This document shows positions 28,608-64,000 of a DNA stretch of 64,000 nucleotides, in pieces; position 1 is the first letter of the stretch; each line of letters starts with the position of its first letter. This DNA is from Sycon ciliatum. Taxonomy: Eukaryota > Porifera > Calcarea > Leucosolenida > Sycettidae. The translations under genes and the position numbers were made by a program. The stretch is taken from the NCBI RefSeq assembly GCF_964019385.1, contig NC_088650.1:29847161-29911160 (forward strand). The letters run 5' to 3'. The notes beneath the pieces are model-generated. The model was not told where the DNA came from and did not search any database. It worked only from the letters and a program-made list of their open reading frames with translations.

Positions 28608-29340
28608 GCAGAGGCACTGCCAAAGTATAAAACAACATTTGAAATGCAAGCTCCATTGTGTATGCATGGAGGGCATGGGGAAGAGACTGAGAGGGTGAAA
28701 GTGAAGGAAATTTGTTCCGAAATCAAGAGAATCCGAGGAACCCTTGCTGCATTCTTCAGTTCGATAACGTCAGTGGGTGCATCTCAGATGTGTTGTGTGC
28801 CCAGACATACAAGTAGCACTAACCTGAGCATGAGAGCTGCTTGTCATCATCGTGGTCAGGAAAACGAAAGGACGAACGAAGAAGATTGCTGACCATAACG
28901 AACAACAGTGCATATCCAGACGACAGACGGCTTGCCAGAATCAGTCTGGTGCATCTTCAGGAATCTTCTTTCCTAATCGCATTCAGCCGTCAGCTTCGAG
29001 GTCAAGAGCGCGATGATATTTTCAGAAGGAATAATTTTCAAATTTTTTAAATTTTGGGGAAGAAGCTTCCTTTCTAAAAAAAAGCGTTCCTTGCTTTCAC
29101 GCAAGATGCCTTGCGGGACATGTCGTCGACAGCACAGTGTCGGCAGATCCACGTTTGTAGGCTGCAGACCCGGCAGACGTTTTGATCAGCCCGGCCTGGT
29201 GGTGAGATTTTGGACCCGGGAGTACTAAAAACTGCTCGCATCCCAGGGTGCTCAGTTTCGCTCTATCCGATCGAGTAAGGCTTCCAGAAAGGCCCTCAGG
29301 TGCGCGGCCTGCGGTGCCATAATATACCTCCCAGTCACTC
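28608..29340 (+). repeat. 0.73-kb repeat, copy 2
   Basis: Plus-strand copy of the block at 21765-22497. The frame with VKVKEICSEIKRIRGTLAAF is open here to 28892 and continues upstream to an acceptor-like TTTACAG near 28580 with DLTLYESVAEALPKY. This suggests this copy retains one more exon of an unrecognised mobile-element gene. It ends about 140 bases before the MITE at 29481. Confidence 0.7.
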
Positions 29341-29480
29341 ATACTCGGCCATGCGCCAGTACCGCTGTTCATCCAGCCCTTGCCGCTATCGCGGCGCGGG
29401 CTGGATTCCGCGGTACTGCCCTCGTACTCGTGCAGGAACATGTACGTCACCATGGTCACTAGCATGGTGACAATTATTAT

Positions 29481-29874
29481 CAAGAGTACATGAAAACCAG
29501 AGTGTGCAGCTTTACTTTAGTACAGGGTACCTAAACTCCCCATTGAGGCCAAAATCAAGTATTCGATTTCTAAGTGCAACAGGGTGCTTGAATTTGACGA
29601 CTTCTGAGTTCTTGGCTGATGGACTACTTGGGGCCTTTTCTGCTATGGGGTGTCTGTCACGGCGAAATTCCGTGATTAAATCATATTTGGCCCAGATCCG
29701 AGGCGGGAAATGGCGTAGTGCGTACAACTGAGCTGCAGTTGTGCAGAAAGAGACCTGCTTGAATCCTGCTTGTAATTGTACGCACTACATCACTAAAATA
29801 ATCACGGAATTTCGCCGTGAGGCCCGTGACAGCAACCCATCCGAGCTGCACACTCTGGTTTTCATGTACTCTTG
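29481..29874. mobile_element. MITE with CAAGAGTACATG ends and 7-bp target duplication, copy 2
   Basis: The same 31-bp ends as 15535-15784, flanked by TTATTAT on both sides (29474-29480, 29875-29881). It is longer because of about 140 extra bases near its left end. The shared core includes GTGCGTACAACTGAGCTGCA. Confidence 0.85.
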
Positions 29875-29939
29875 TTATTATTTACTTCACACAATACTTC
29901 ACACAGCGTTGCCCCCACCACGAGCGCAAACTATTAGTA

Positions 29940-30127
29940 CAGTCGTCCCTCTCTAATCCGGCACTTTATAATCCAGCACCCTCGATAAACCGGCACAATT
30001 TTCAGTAGCCAAATGTCCTCTTCATGCACATAATTGCAGCAGTAGATCAGATTTGTTAATCCAGCACCCTCCCTAATCCAGCAGATTTTCGTGGCACAAA
30101 TGGTGCCGGATTATAGAGGGACCACTG
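29940..30127. mobile_element. pogo/Tigger-like MITE, copy 1
   Basis: The ends CAGT(C/G)GTCCCTCT-TAATCCGGCAC are inverted repeats flanked by TA, as in the Tc1/mariner-pogo group. The second copy at 41462-41647 is about 85-90 percent identical. Non-coding. Confidence 0.7.
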
Positions 30128-30129
30128 TA

Positions 30130-30929
30130 TTACTTCATAAATCAGCAGTTACTCTTCATCCTATGCCTACATGTACACTTGGACTTGGACTAGTAATATT
30201 CACGGCCTTGTCACCACTGGTCACAGAGTCGCGGCAAGTGCGCCCGTTTTATGTAGCGCGCTCCTTTTCTTCTTCTTTTTTCCACTGGCCGGGTGCACGT
30301 GCACCCGTACCCGTAGGGCCGTACCCGGGGGCCCGGGAGTACGAGTCGCGATACCGGGGGATCCGGGAGCGGGAGGTGAGTACTGCCATGCCATGCCACT
30401 GGTACGAAACGTACCTAGTACCTGGACTTTGAGCTGTACGCTGATCTTGTGGATCTGTTTTATGTAGAAAACTCAGAAAAGTGACAGGAGTTTGCTGGGG
30501 TCATGACCATGATGACCGGTCGACCACTGTTTGTGTATGAACTGCACGGACAGGACAGCTAGCTTAGCTAGCCGGGGCATGTGCTAGCTCCTGGTAATCT
30601 AGTCCTACGTCCTGTGCATAGAGTGGCTTTTTTCGTTGTTGCTGTCGTTTCCCAGGCGGTGTCCACTTGCATTCTGAGCCGTCGCTGCAGGCGAGCTAGT
30701 CAGAGCAACCAAGGAAAGAAATCTAGAATTCTTGACTTGTCAAAATGTCAATGCAGCCTAGTTGTTCTTGTCAGTTTGTGCAAGAAACCTCGGACTCCAC
30801 AATGCTTTCTCTCTAGGGCTATCAATGTTTTTTCTGCTGTAACTGGTCCTGCAGAGCAGAAAGTTGGCTGCTCTACAGGAAGACACGCGCGTCCTGCGCG
30901 GCCCGGCGGAGTCAAGTTTGACACAGAGC
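30130..30929 (+). promoter_or_regulatory. CCNY: Upstream region and probable 5' UTR of cyclin Y
   Basis: GC-richer than its surroundings (30290-30380) with a GGGCCCGGGAG-type palindromic segment. No TATA box is convincing. The open frame of the first coding exon extends upstream of the chosen ATG without another ATG. The transcription start cannot be placed. Confidence 0.3.
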
Positions 30930-31676
30930 ATGGGAAATGTGTGCTGTGCAAGCCGGCAGGACCTAGACGCTTCGTCCAGGGAGGATATGCAAGGCAGTTC
31001 GGCATCTGATTTGGAGCTGGAATCCCAGGAGGCACCTCAAAGCAAGCCCTGTCTTCAGCACATAAGTGATCGCGAAGACTTGACGAGCCATGTAGGAACG
31101 CTGTTCAGTGCTAGAAAAGAGCGGCGGAAATCGTCAGTTGTTGCTGCAACTACTCCTATAAAATTTCCTGGTGCTTCTGCAAGGGAGCCGCTTGCTGGTA
31201 ATCCTGCTTCTGGGATACGGTTTTCACAGTCTCCGAGTATTCATGAAAATGCTCCTACCAGTTTAGTAGCCAGTAAACGGTTTAGTTCGTGTGGAACGAT
31301 ATTTCTCGGAGACAGTACTGTTTCTCAGCCCAATTTGAAGGTGACTCTGCAGTGTGTCGCGATTGCCACGCATTTACACATACCAAACGAGGAAGAAGCA
31401 GACCCAAGCAATCCTCCTCGGCTGCTCGATATCTTTGACGAGAAACTTCACCCGCTGACGAACGACCCAGTTCCTGGTGATTACGATAGGGCAATTCCGG
31501 AGCAACGTCACATTTACAAATTCCTGAAAGTTCTATTCTCAGCGGCCAAACTTACTGCGGAGTGTGCCATCATTACGTTAGTGTACCTGGAGCGCCTCCT
31601 TCATTATGCTGAAATTGATCTTCATCCCAGTAATTGGAAGTGGATTGTCTTGGGATCGGTGCTACTGGCGTCCAAA
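30930..31676 (+). CDS. CCNY: Cyclin Y coding exon 1
   Basis: 249 codons from MGNVCC to VLLASK, including the disordered N-terminus and the first half of the cyclin box. The donor is GTGAGT at 31677, phase 0. Intron 1 is 4.1 kb and holds several MITEs. Confidence 0.94.
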
Positions 31677-34600
31677 GTGAGTAAAAACATTTAAAACTGG
31701 CTTGTGTCTATTTTTGTTAGTACAAACTACCGGTATGTCATGTACAATGTAACTGTGTTAGTATTGTGCGTAGTGGACATCGTACTGTACTGGATTAGTG
31801 CCACACCAACAACCATGCATGGGCATGTCCATGTCCCTTGTGATGGGGTGCTGTGCTGCTGTGCCAATGGCTGTAGCCACTTGACTGTTGACAGGCAGCC
31901 ATTTTCAAACTTGCGAACAAAAGGACGAGCTGAATCGACATGTGAAACGGCTTTATTAAGAAAAATGTGAGAAATGTTAAGAAAAATGTGAGAAATGATG
32001 TAGAGAAGCAAAACTGTGATGGACAATCATGAAAATTACTTAGCCGTTTCACATGTCGATTCGGCTCGTCCTTTTGTTTGCAATTTTGAAACTGTTGCTG
32101 CCTCGTCGCCAAGAGTGCATAACCCCCAAGAGTGTGCGACTGCCTGCACAACCTCCATCATGCCGCGACGGCAGAACTTCATATCACGAGACATGGTTCA
32201 AAGGGGTACGCTGGCAAACAGTGCAACGTCACCACAAGAGAGTTGAACCCAAAGCAGGGTTGCGCACAACCCTGTATCTGTCATGCACAGGGTGCAAATA
32301 ATGTGTGCGGGTTTGTCACGTGATGTGAAGTTCTGGAGCTGCACACTCTTGGACTACGTTGATACGAGAGCGAGTTCAACCCGGGTTGAAAGCCTGTACG
32401 ATGGAAAAATAGGTGGGTGTTCACATGAAGACAGTTGACCTGGGTCAATTACTGATTTGCCGCCGAAAGTCCACTTCTACAGTCCCGTATGGTCATGTGA
32501 ATCCTTTCGTGCGAAATTTGCACGTGCAGTGCTATTCAAACTTGGTGCGAGATACGCACAGAAGTACGTTAGTATGGTTTCTCGCTGCCTGGTGCAATGC
32601 GTCATGTAAACGCGCCAGTCAATCTGTGTTCAAACTTGACCCGGGTTGAACGCCTCGTGTAAACACAGCCTCAGGGGTTATGTAATCTTGTCGTCGCTTA
32701 TAGCCATTCGTCGATTTTTCTAAATTTTGGTCGAAGAGGAACAATGGAAAGTAGAAGAAAGATACTACCGGTATGAGTAACTGGCTCACGTAATTGGGCG
32801 GGGGCTACAGTACGTGTTTTGGTATAATTCATGGTGTAGTGAATATTTTCTTGCACCTGCAGTATTATTAACTGAGCTGATCAGTGCTATATGGTCGACG
32901 TACGACCGAGGCTATAGCAGCTATGCCGTTACTGTATTTCCCCGCGTATAAGCTTCACTTTATACACTCGTAATTCGCCCGGAACAAGTCGGCGCGGCGT
33001 TTGCTACGATGGTCAAATGAACCGTGAAATACAGAGTAGATGGATAGGTTCCGCATAATGTAATTACGTAAAACTCGCGAATTCACGGGTTTTTCCCGCC
33101 CGCTAACGTAAAGTTGCTCAACTTTACGTAGTGCGGAACCTCTCTGATGCCTGCATCTCGTGACAAATCTGGGTGCGGCTTATACACACCGCAAAGGACA
33201 GTACCGTATTCGCCAGAGTATAACGTGCACCTGAGCATGATGTGCACCCTCTTTTTTTGACCAATGCTTTGACAATTCAAGTTGTATCCAAAGTATAATG
33301 CACAACCTAGATTTGAGAATATTAATTATGGATTCTAAAGGCAGTACTGTAGCGCGACCATTGACAAAATTTAACTCGGATACTGAGCCAACACATATAC
33401 TGTAAAACACATGTCAACAAACAATGGATCACTTGTTTGTTTGTTGACATGTGGCATTGCTCCCCCCAAGAAATTGGATGTTGAGCACTTTTTCTGCAGC
33501 TGCAGGCATCTTACTGAGTATACTGTAAAACATGTAATTTTCGGTGTAACTTTAATTTCGGTGATTTCGGTAAAGAAGCCAGGCACCTAAATTTAAATTA
33601 CACCTAAAAGGCACTAGAGTATGCACTGTAAGTGAAGGGAACGCTGGTCACCTAATTCTACATTACACCTGAAACCTGGCAGGTCTCTGGCACCGAAATT
33701 TTAATGCACCTAAAATTACATGTTTTACTTTACAGTAATTAAAATAGAAGAAATCACAGAACCATACCATAACCTTGAACCTTCCAAGCTGGAAGGCTGT
33801 TGGTTTGCGCACTGGAGGAGTGTGAGAGCTAGGTCTCAGGTCTTTGAATGTAACAGTAACATGTCAGTTTTTGTGCCCTGTTAACGCACTTTCTGACTGC
33901 TTATTATCTTGTTACAGTCGTGGATAGTTGCTTCATAACTCGTTTCCATGTTATTTCTTCTATTTTAATTGACAAAATTATCAAGAAATTATCAAAATTG
34001 TACATTTGTGTAATGCACGTGCTACCTATGGGGACTCGTACCCATCATGCACTTGCAGTGTAGCTGGCAGAAGACACCACACGTGCATGGCTTGTGCCGG
34101 GTCGGAGACTCGAGAGGTGGCAAACTTCGCAACTTGTTGATACATTGCACGACTTTCGAAGTGAATGCATTCTCATATTCGGCGCGTAGTGTGCACCTGC
34201 GATTTGAGGCCTGAAATAGCGCTTCGAAAGTGCGCACTATACTCCGGCAAACACGGTATTCTCGTTTGGGTTTTGTATGGAAGAGCAATAAAAGTAACGT
34301 TACATGTACAAGGGGAGTGCAGTCGCATGTCACTTCTCCGGCATCTAGTCTGTCATCCGGATACCTGTTATCCGACAGCGCGCTAGCAGCTCAAGTTTTC
34401 GGTGTGCAAGTCCCGTGCGTGTACACTGCACTCGTGTACTGACTGGACTGTACTTCGTACTACGTGTATGTACACAGCCGACGCATGCATAGTGTATCAC
34501 CAAGTCTGTGCGGCGAAAGTCCATTGAATAATCTCGTTGATGTGTGGATAGACTGTGATAATTTAGCTTGAGTTTTCCGGAATATTCACGTAACCAACAG

Positions 34601-36734
34601 GGCCTGGGTCCGAGGGTGCTGGATAAGTGACACGTAAAGTTGCTGTATTGCTATTCTGTACTAAGCACGGAGGAGGATGATGTCATTTGCATCATCACCT
34701 GTGTAGATCGGGTACCCGGTTACACAGTAATGAAGTATGTATGTATATACTGTATAACACGTTTATTTCGGTGTAATTTAAAGTTCGGTAACTTCGGTAG
34801 AGGTCCTGGATCACCTAATTTAACATTACACCTAAAATTTCCTTAATACCACGCTCACGAGTTATCTTGTATCAACGTACAAAATCGAGAATGTCATGTA
34901 CAGTACGATTATGTACATGTATGTGGAGGTGGAGGGTAGCATGTATACCGAATTTATCCTTACACCGAAAGGTCAGGGGTTGGCTTTTACTGAAATTTTA
35001 CAACACCTAAAATAAGGTGATATACAGTAATACAAACCACCCTTTGCCCAGGTTTGTGTTCAGTTTATATCTATTTAAAGAAGTGCATACAGTACACACC
35101 TAACGACCTAAAAGGGGGAATTCTTTGGAGTTTTTCATCTGCAAAGAACCAAATTCCAACTCCAAAATTACTCATTTTGTCCACAAAATGTGTACGGATG
35201 ACAACACGGTGGGACTGTGCAAGCGATCAAGTGGGCAACTGGCTCTCTGTGCCAACTTGATGATAGCATGGCACGAAGCTCAGGAAACAGGCAGTATTTG
35301 GCAGTCTGCCGTATTGCGCACCTCTTTTTTGGAATGGTTTGCGAGACGAGCTCTGCTCTTCTGTACGTGCTACGTGTTGGAGGCAGCAGTGCATGGTGTT
35401 GTTTTTACGTGACTTGCTCTGTGTTCTGTCTTTAATCCCCCCCCCCCCCCTCCTCTCTCTCTCTCTCTCCGTGGGCTATACGCCGATGCTCAACTAGGTA
35501 CAGTCAGACCTCGCTTATCCGGTCCTCGTTTATCCGGATCCCTCGCCATCCGGAAGAAAATAGTTGGTTACAAATGTACAGCATATGCCATGCTTACATA
35601 CAGTATGTGTGTTCGATTATCCGGTTCCCTCGCCTATCCGGATATTTTTGTGGAAAACGGATGTGTGCGGTTATGCGAGGTCTGACTGTACATGCACCAC
35701 TTACTTGGGCTCATACAGTGCAGGCAATCACCAGGGTCTCCGCCAGCCGGTTTTCAAATGTTTGATGTGTTGTTTGTTGTGTGTGTGACGTTTCTTTCTG
35801 CCTGTAGGTGTGGGATGACCAGGCAGTTTGGAACGTGGACTACTGCCAGATCCTGCGTGACATCTCCGTCGAAGACATGAACGAACTGGAGAGGCACCTT
35901 CTAGAACTCTTGCAGTTTAATATCAACGTGGATAGCAGGTAGGGCCCATGTGTGTGTGGGGGGGGGGGGGGGGGGTCGCTACAGTACCCGCCAAAGTACA
36001 GGGGCAGAATTTAGCCTGAGCTGTTCTTATTGTTCTGTGTTGCAGTGTACGCGTACCGGTATATGTACACTGTACGTGTGGATTTCTAGCCTATCACAGA
36101 GATGCATCCATATGTGTGTGTGTGTGGGGGGGGGGGGAGAGGAACAGAGTCTCCAGTACCATAAAAGAGATAGCTTGATTTCAATATTTTTTTGTCATCA
36201 ACATGTTCGTAAAAAGTATGAGTATTTATTTGTGGTTTGTGAACGTGGCTGGCTTGAATTTGTGTGCAACACATTATCATGTTTTTTTTCAGTATATGCG
36301 TGTGTGTGTGTATGAACATTACCTGTGTCACCATGTTCCCGTGCGAAGCCTGGCTCTTTTGAGAGGCTTTCCGCAGCATGGCTTCTAATTATCCCCCCCC
36401 CCCCCCCCTCCCTCTCCTCTTTTTCTTTTTTTCTTGGAATATGTGTAACACGCGTGCCCTCTCCCTGTCTGAAATTTATTTATTTTTGTCTTCTGTGTTG
36501 GGTTTGGTTGTTCCTGTCATGTGTAGTGTCTACGCCAAGTACTTTTTCGACCTTCGCTCACTGGCTGAGGAGAACCAGCTGATGCTGGAGTCCGAGCCGC
36601 TCACACGCGACCGCGCACTAAAGCTGGAGGCAATGTCGCCGGCGACGAATCGTTACGAGAAGGGCGTGCTGCGCCGCTCCTCGTCAGACCCCAGGATGAC
36701 ACCGATCAAAGCTCCACCTGCCATGCTACCATAG
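30930..36734 (+). CDS. CCNY: Cyclin Y, complete, three coding exons
   Basis: Encodes a membrane-anchored cyclin that, in animals, recruits and activates CDK14/CDK16 and links G2/M to Wnt receptor phosphorylation. Exons 30930-31676, 35808-35938 and 36527-36734 join in matching phase to 361 residues plus stop (human 341). The start is chosen at MGNVCC: Gly2 and the following cysteines fit the N-terminal myristoylation/palmitoylation signal of the family (human MGNTTSCC). Conserved blocks include [96 protein letters not shown] and [14 protein letters not shown]. The cyclin box is roughly residues 135-290. The basic serine clusters RRKSSV and LRRSSSDP resemble the 14-3-3-binding sites that regulate CDK pairing in relatives. 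Confidence 0.95.
31893..32101. mobile_element. Foldback MITE with about 55-bp inverted ends, cyclin Y intron 1
   Basis: The arm containing AAAAGGACGAGCTGAATCGA (31903-31952) pairs with 32042-32091, with several mismatches. The 90-base centre holds a direct repeat of AAAAATGTGAGAAATG. Non-coding. Confidence 0.65.
32930..33203. mobile_element. MITE with TACTGTATTTCCCCGCGTAT-like ends
   Basis: Left end TACTGTATTTCCCCGCGTAT with GCTT, right end (reverse) TACTGTCCTTTGCGGTGTGT with ATAAGC. These are imperfect inverted ends. A related partial copy starting TACCGTATTCGCCAGAGTAT overlaps its right tip. Confidence 0.45.
33521..33737. mobile_element. MITE with ACTGTAAAACATGTAATTTT ends, copy 2
   Basis: Inverted relative to 8410-8620 and similar along its whole length, including CACCTAAATTTAAATT and CAGGTCTCTGGCACCGAAAT. 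Confidence 0.65.
34748..35029. mobile_element. Diverged member of the TACTGTA...TTTCGGTGTAA family
   Basis: The ends TACTGTATAACACGTTTATT and (reverse) TACTGTATATCACCTTATTT are alike, and the interior keeps GGTGTAA and CACCTAAAAT blocks of the family at 8410 and 33521. Confidence 0.5.
35501..35688. mobile_element. pogo/Tigger-like MITE (CAGTCAGACCTCG family), copy 1
   Basis: The ends CAGTCAGACCTCGC(A/T)TA(A/T)CCG are inverted and flanked by TA. Near-identical copies are at 38480-38652 (inverted) and, diverged, at 43221-43433. It lies in cyclin Y intron 1, about 120 bases before exon 2. Confidence 0.75.
35808..35938 (+). CDS. CCNY: Cyclin Y coding exon 2
   Basis: Encodes [20 protein letters not shown] and onward to [10 protein letters not shown], the second half of the cyclin box. 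The acceptor is CCTGTAG, the donor GTAGGG, and the exon ends in phase 2. Confidence 0.94.
36527..36734 (+). CDS. CCNY: Cyclin Y coding exon 3
   Basis: Encodes [20 protein letters not shown] to the stop TAG at 36732-36734, with the C-terminal LRRSSSDP cluster. The acceptor GTGTAG is preceded by a pyrimidine-rich intron with a poly-C run. Confidence 0.94.
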
Positions 36735-37834
36735 TTGACGGAGACGGAATCAGTCCGCAACCGTGGCAACACAGACGTCGGCGGTGCATGCACCTAGCTG
36801 CGTCATGACTACCTGTACCGTTTGATTTAACGGCTCGTCACTTTATCAATATTATTGCAGATTATTTTTTTGTTCCGTTCAATATTTGTTTCTCTATTTT
36901 GCTTTCTCTTTGATGACGGCTGACCTTGCAGTGTGCTCTGTACCGCGATGGGCAAGCACTCACACGGCTCTGCCGATGTGCGCTGTCAACGTGTCCCCGT
37001 CCGCGGTCACCCTTTGAATTCTCGACTCGGCATGCCCGGTCATTATCACGAATCACACTCGTCTCTGGAGCGGTGTTGGTGTGTCCTACGTCGCCAGTGT
37101 GCGTGCTGTTATTACCGGTGTGTTGTAAAATCACGGTATTGTACTACTTCTGAAGTAGTGGTGTAACGAATATCAAAACCCAGTAGCCGAATGCTCTTTG
37201 ACTTTTAATAACGAACGGACGAACGATTATTCTTTTGTTAACACAGATGACATCACATGCCCTCCTCTCAGTCATTCGCTTGGATATTCTCATTCGTGTT
37301 AGGTATGACGAACGATAGTGCTACATAAAATGTACATGCTACATAATATGGGGGGTTCACACTCACGGTAAAACCTGAGGTCACGGGACAAGGTAAAGTT
37401 CAGACCGTCAGGCAGCCAAGTACATTGTATGGCCGTTCACACCCGGGGTCAATTTCCCCTTGGCTGCGTGTTTGGCCATGAATTTGTGGCTGCGAAATAA
37501 AAATTACAATCTGTACTGCATTTCGTAGTACACACTGTGCTATGCTTTGCAGTTGCCGTGCACGGTTTTCTGCATGGCTGCGATGCACTCGTACAACTAG
37601 GGTTCAGAGTTCTCGCCAAAGACAAGAGTTACGCTCGTGCATTGTATAGCCGTGGGATTTTTCGCTTGACAAATGCCCCGAGGCCCATGGCCATGGCTTT
37701 GCCATTTTTGTCCCTGGGAGGTTCTTCTTTTCCCCCAGAACCATGGTTTTACCCGTGTGTGTGTGTGTGTGTGAGTCGCCTATATTAAACTAGAACAGTA
37801 TAAGGCTACTTCGAAGTTCATACGTGTTCACATG
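36735..37834. other. Cyclin Y 3' flank and intergenic stretch
   Basis: Non-coding. It probably contains the cyclin Y 3' UTR, but no polyadenylation hexamer is convincing before about 37497. Near 37350-37450 GTTCACAC(T/C) blocks repeat in a pattern like a decayed element. Confidence 0.4.
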
Positions 37835-38125
37835 TATCGTAAAGTACCGTTGATCCGCCCCCCACGCCATGTCGCTTCACAGCTGGATTTTCGGCAGGGA
37901 GCGGGAAGGTTATCAAGTGCAGTGCGATGTACAACAACGTAGAAGATCAGACTCGATGTGCTGGATTGTGCACATTTTCATCCTGCACTGGCACGTATTG
38001 TGTAAAGCAGTGCATGCGTCGGTTCAACATCGTATTTCGTTGTATACGCCGAAGTCGCTTCACTGGCAGAAAGTCGACCGGGGGCGGCAATTGGAGAGGG
38101 GGCGGATCAACGGTACTTTACGGTA
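37835..38125. mobile_element. MITE with CGTAAAGTACCGTTGATCCG ends
   Basis: The ends TA(T/C)CGTAAAGTACCGTTGATC are inverted repeats. The interior is shared in inverted order with 47642-48150 and, decayed, with 18767-18965. Confidence 0.65.
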
Positions 38126-38165
38126 TGTGCAATATTGGCAGTCCAGCATGCACATACATGTATGC

Positions 38166-38370
38166 ACATGTTTTTCGATTTTGACAGCATGTTACAAGGC
38201 GACATCTACAACACAACAAAAAGGAAAATTTTCTACATCCTACCAAAGAGGTTTTCCCAATACGGTTCAAATGGTCGCAAGACCGGGACTCCGCCAACCG
38301 GGTTATGGTTGTAGTCAGGAGCACTACGCGTCCTCGCCTTGTAACATGCTGTCAAAATCGAAAAACATGT
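38166..38370. mobile_element. 205-bp MITE with 36-bp inverted ends
   Basis: ACATGTTTTTCGATTTTGAC... at the left is the reverse complement of the right end over at least 34 bases without mismatch. The target duplication was not resolved. Confidence 0.7.
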
Positions 38371-38479
38371 TAAACTACCAAGCAAGGCTTCTTTATATAT
38401 TATGTATGCGCATGTAGTGTGAAGTCACAGGGCAGGCTGTACATACTGCACTGTACAGTGCTCGGCTTGCATGCATGTA

Positions 38480-38652
38480 CAGTCAGACCTCGCATAACCG
38501 CACACATCCGTTTTCCACAAAAATATCCGGATAGGCGAGGGAACCGGATAATCGAACACACATACTGTATGTAAGCATGGCATATGCTGTACATTTGTAA
38601 CCAACTATTTTCTTCCGGATGGCGAGGGATCCGGATAAACGAGGTCTGACTG
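38480..38652. mobile_element. pogo/Tigger-like MITE (CAGTCAGACCTCG family), copy 2
   Basis: Inverted copy of 35501-35688, very similar throughout and flanked by TA on both sides. Confidence 0.75.
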
Positions 38653-38825
38653 TACATGCACTGCATGCATTCGATGCCACGCATCCAATACTCGCCATAA
38701 GAAGGAATTATTGTGTGTGTGAGTTTGTTGCCGTGGGACCAGCAACCTCAAGTCAAGCACATCAAAAACTAAACAATCAAAAATCTGAAGAAAATATTGA
38801 ACGGTCTCTGCTGGGATGACAGCTA

Positions 38826-38890
38826 TACCATAGGTCAGTGGTTAGAGTGTCGCTGGCCTCAAGCGAAGGTCCCTGGTGTAAGTCCTGGGG
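38826..38890 (+). repeat. tRNA-like (SINE head) sequence
   Basis: ATAGGTCAGTGGTTAGAGTG resembles an A box, and GGTGTAAGTCC at tRNA spacing resembles a B box. It is followed by a poly-G run. Acceptor stem pairing is not evident, so this is a tRNA-derived repeat fragment rather than a gene. Confidence 0.4.
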
Positions 38891-39019
38891 GGGGGGACAG
38901 GTGACAGTCACTTTTTTCTTCAAACGTTCCCCCCCCCCCCCCTTTTCCATTCTCTCAGCTAGTAAATATAGAAAAAGGCAGCAACAATTATCACCCGGCT
39001 TACTCCTCAGTTGGGTCTT

Positions 39020-63669
<24,650 letters not shown>

Positions 63670-64000
63670 CTATAGACAAGAACATGGAAAGGAGCAGAGC
63701 AGGTTGGCAGATGTCAGACACACTGGTGATATTGTGTACGTTAGTATGCAGCAGCAATGTGGCCGGTGCAGTTGTGAGCAAACGATGTGAACTAGGGAGG
63801 TTGTGCTCACAGCGGGTTCGCGCTGCGGCCGTGTGCGCAAATTTGCGAAAATCTCTACGGGATGTGCAGGATGATACGGGACTGGAGCAAAACAGCCCAT
63901 CATCGACATCCAAAGGGTAAGCAGCTTTCAGTTAATTGTTTGTCAGTATCTACAACTCGGAGTCATGTCGCTGGTGTGAATGAGGTCGGCCAGAGAACGC

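Noticed and set aside
30864..30929. Upstream in-frame start for cyclin Y
   Set aside because: The frame there begins with TTG, not ATG. The family's conserved MGN lipidation start is at 30930.

Overview
This is metazoan nuclear DNA. The genes are split into many short exons with GT-AG introns, and both recognisable split genes (an IMP dehydrogenase and a cyclin Y) have close animal relatives. Introns and gaps are packed with short inverted-repeat transposons, (TG)n tracts, long poly-G/poly-C runs and broken retroelements. I would guess a marine invertebrate such as a sponge or cnidarian, but the sequence does not settle the lineage.

Layout. 1-1544: three small inverted-repeat elements. 1545-19385 (+): IMP dehydrogenase, 18 exons with matching splice phases, 462 residues plus stop; only about 50 N-terminal residues lie left of the window. 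Intron 1 holds a complete miniature LTR element with identical LTRs. 19386-30929: 3' UTR, then no firm gene; there are MITEs, a 26-bp minimal transposon with intact target duplication, and a 0.73-kb block present twice in inverted orientation. 30930-36734 (+): cyclin Y, three exons, complete. 39020-63669 (-): an unrecognised, 5'-incomplete gene of at least seven phase-compatible exons ending in a hydrophobic membrane region. Its roughly 16-kb intron (43920-60087) holds a single-exon Golgi-type glycosyltransferase-like gene (46257-47420, -) and many mobile-element remains: non-LTR reverse transcriptase pieces, a broken THAP/DDE_Tnp_4 transposase, a foldback element, a Penelope-like GIY-YIG fragment, and three well-formed hammerhead ribozymes.

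The genes look unrelated in function: GTP synthesis, a membrane-anchored CDK partner, a secretory-pathway enzyme and an unknown membrane protein. The most unusual content is the set of hammerhead self-cleaving RNA motifs. Three are near-perfect by eye (55440-55483 -, 55803-55847 -, 56049-56092 +). Decayed copies with the same flanks lie at 16.5, 25.7 and 39.9 kb, and a hammerhead-like motif follows the Penelope-like endonuclease. A second notable feature is a 67-bp tandem repeat carrying paired nuclear-receptor DR1 sites at 52.8-53.0 kb.

All positions, phases and alignments were read by eye; no search or folding program was run.
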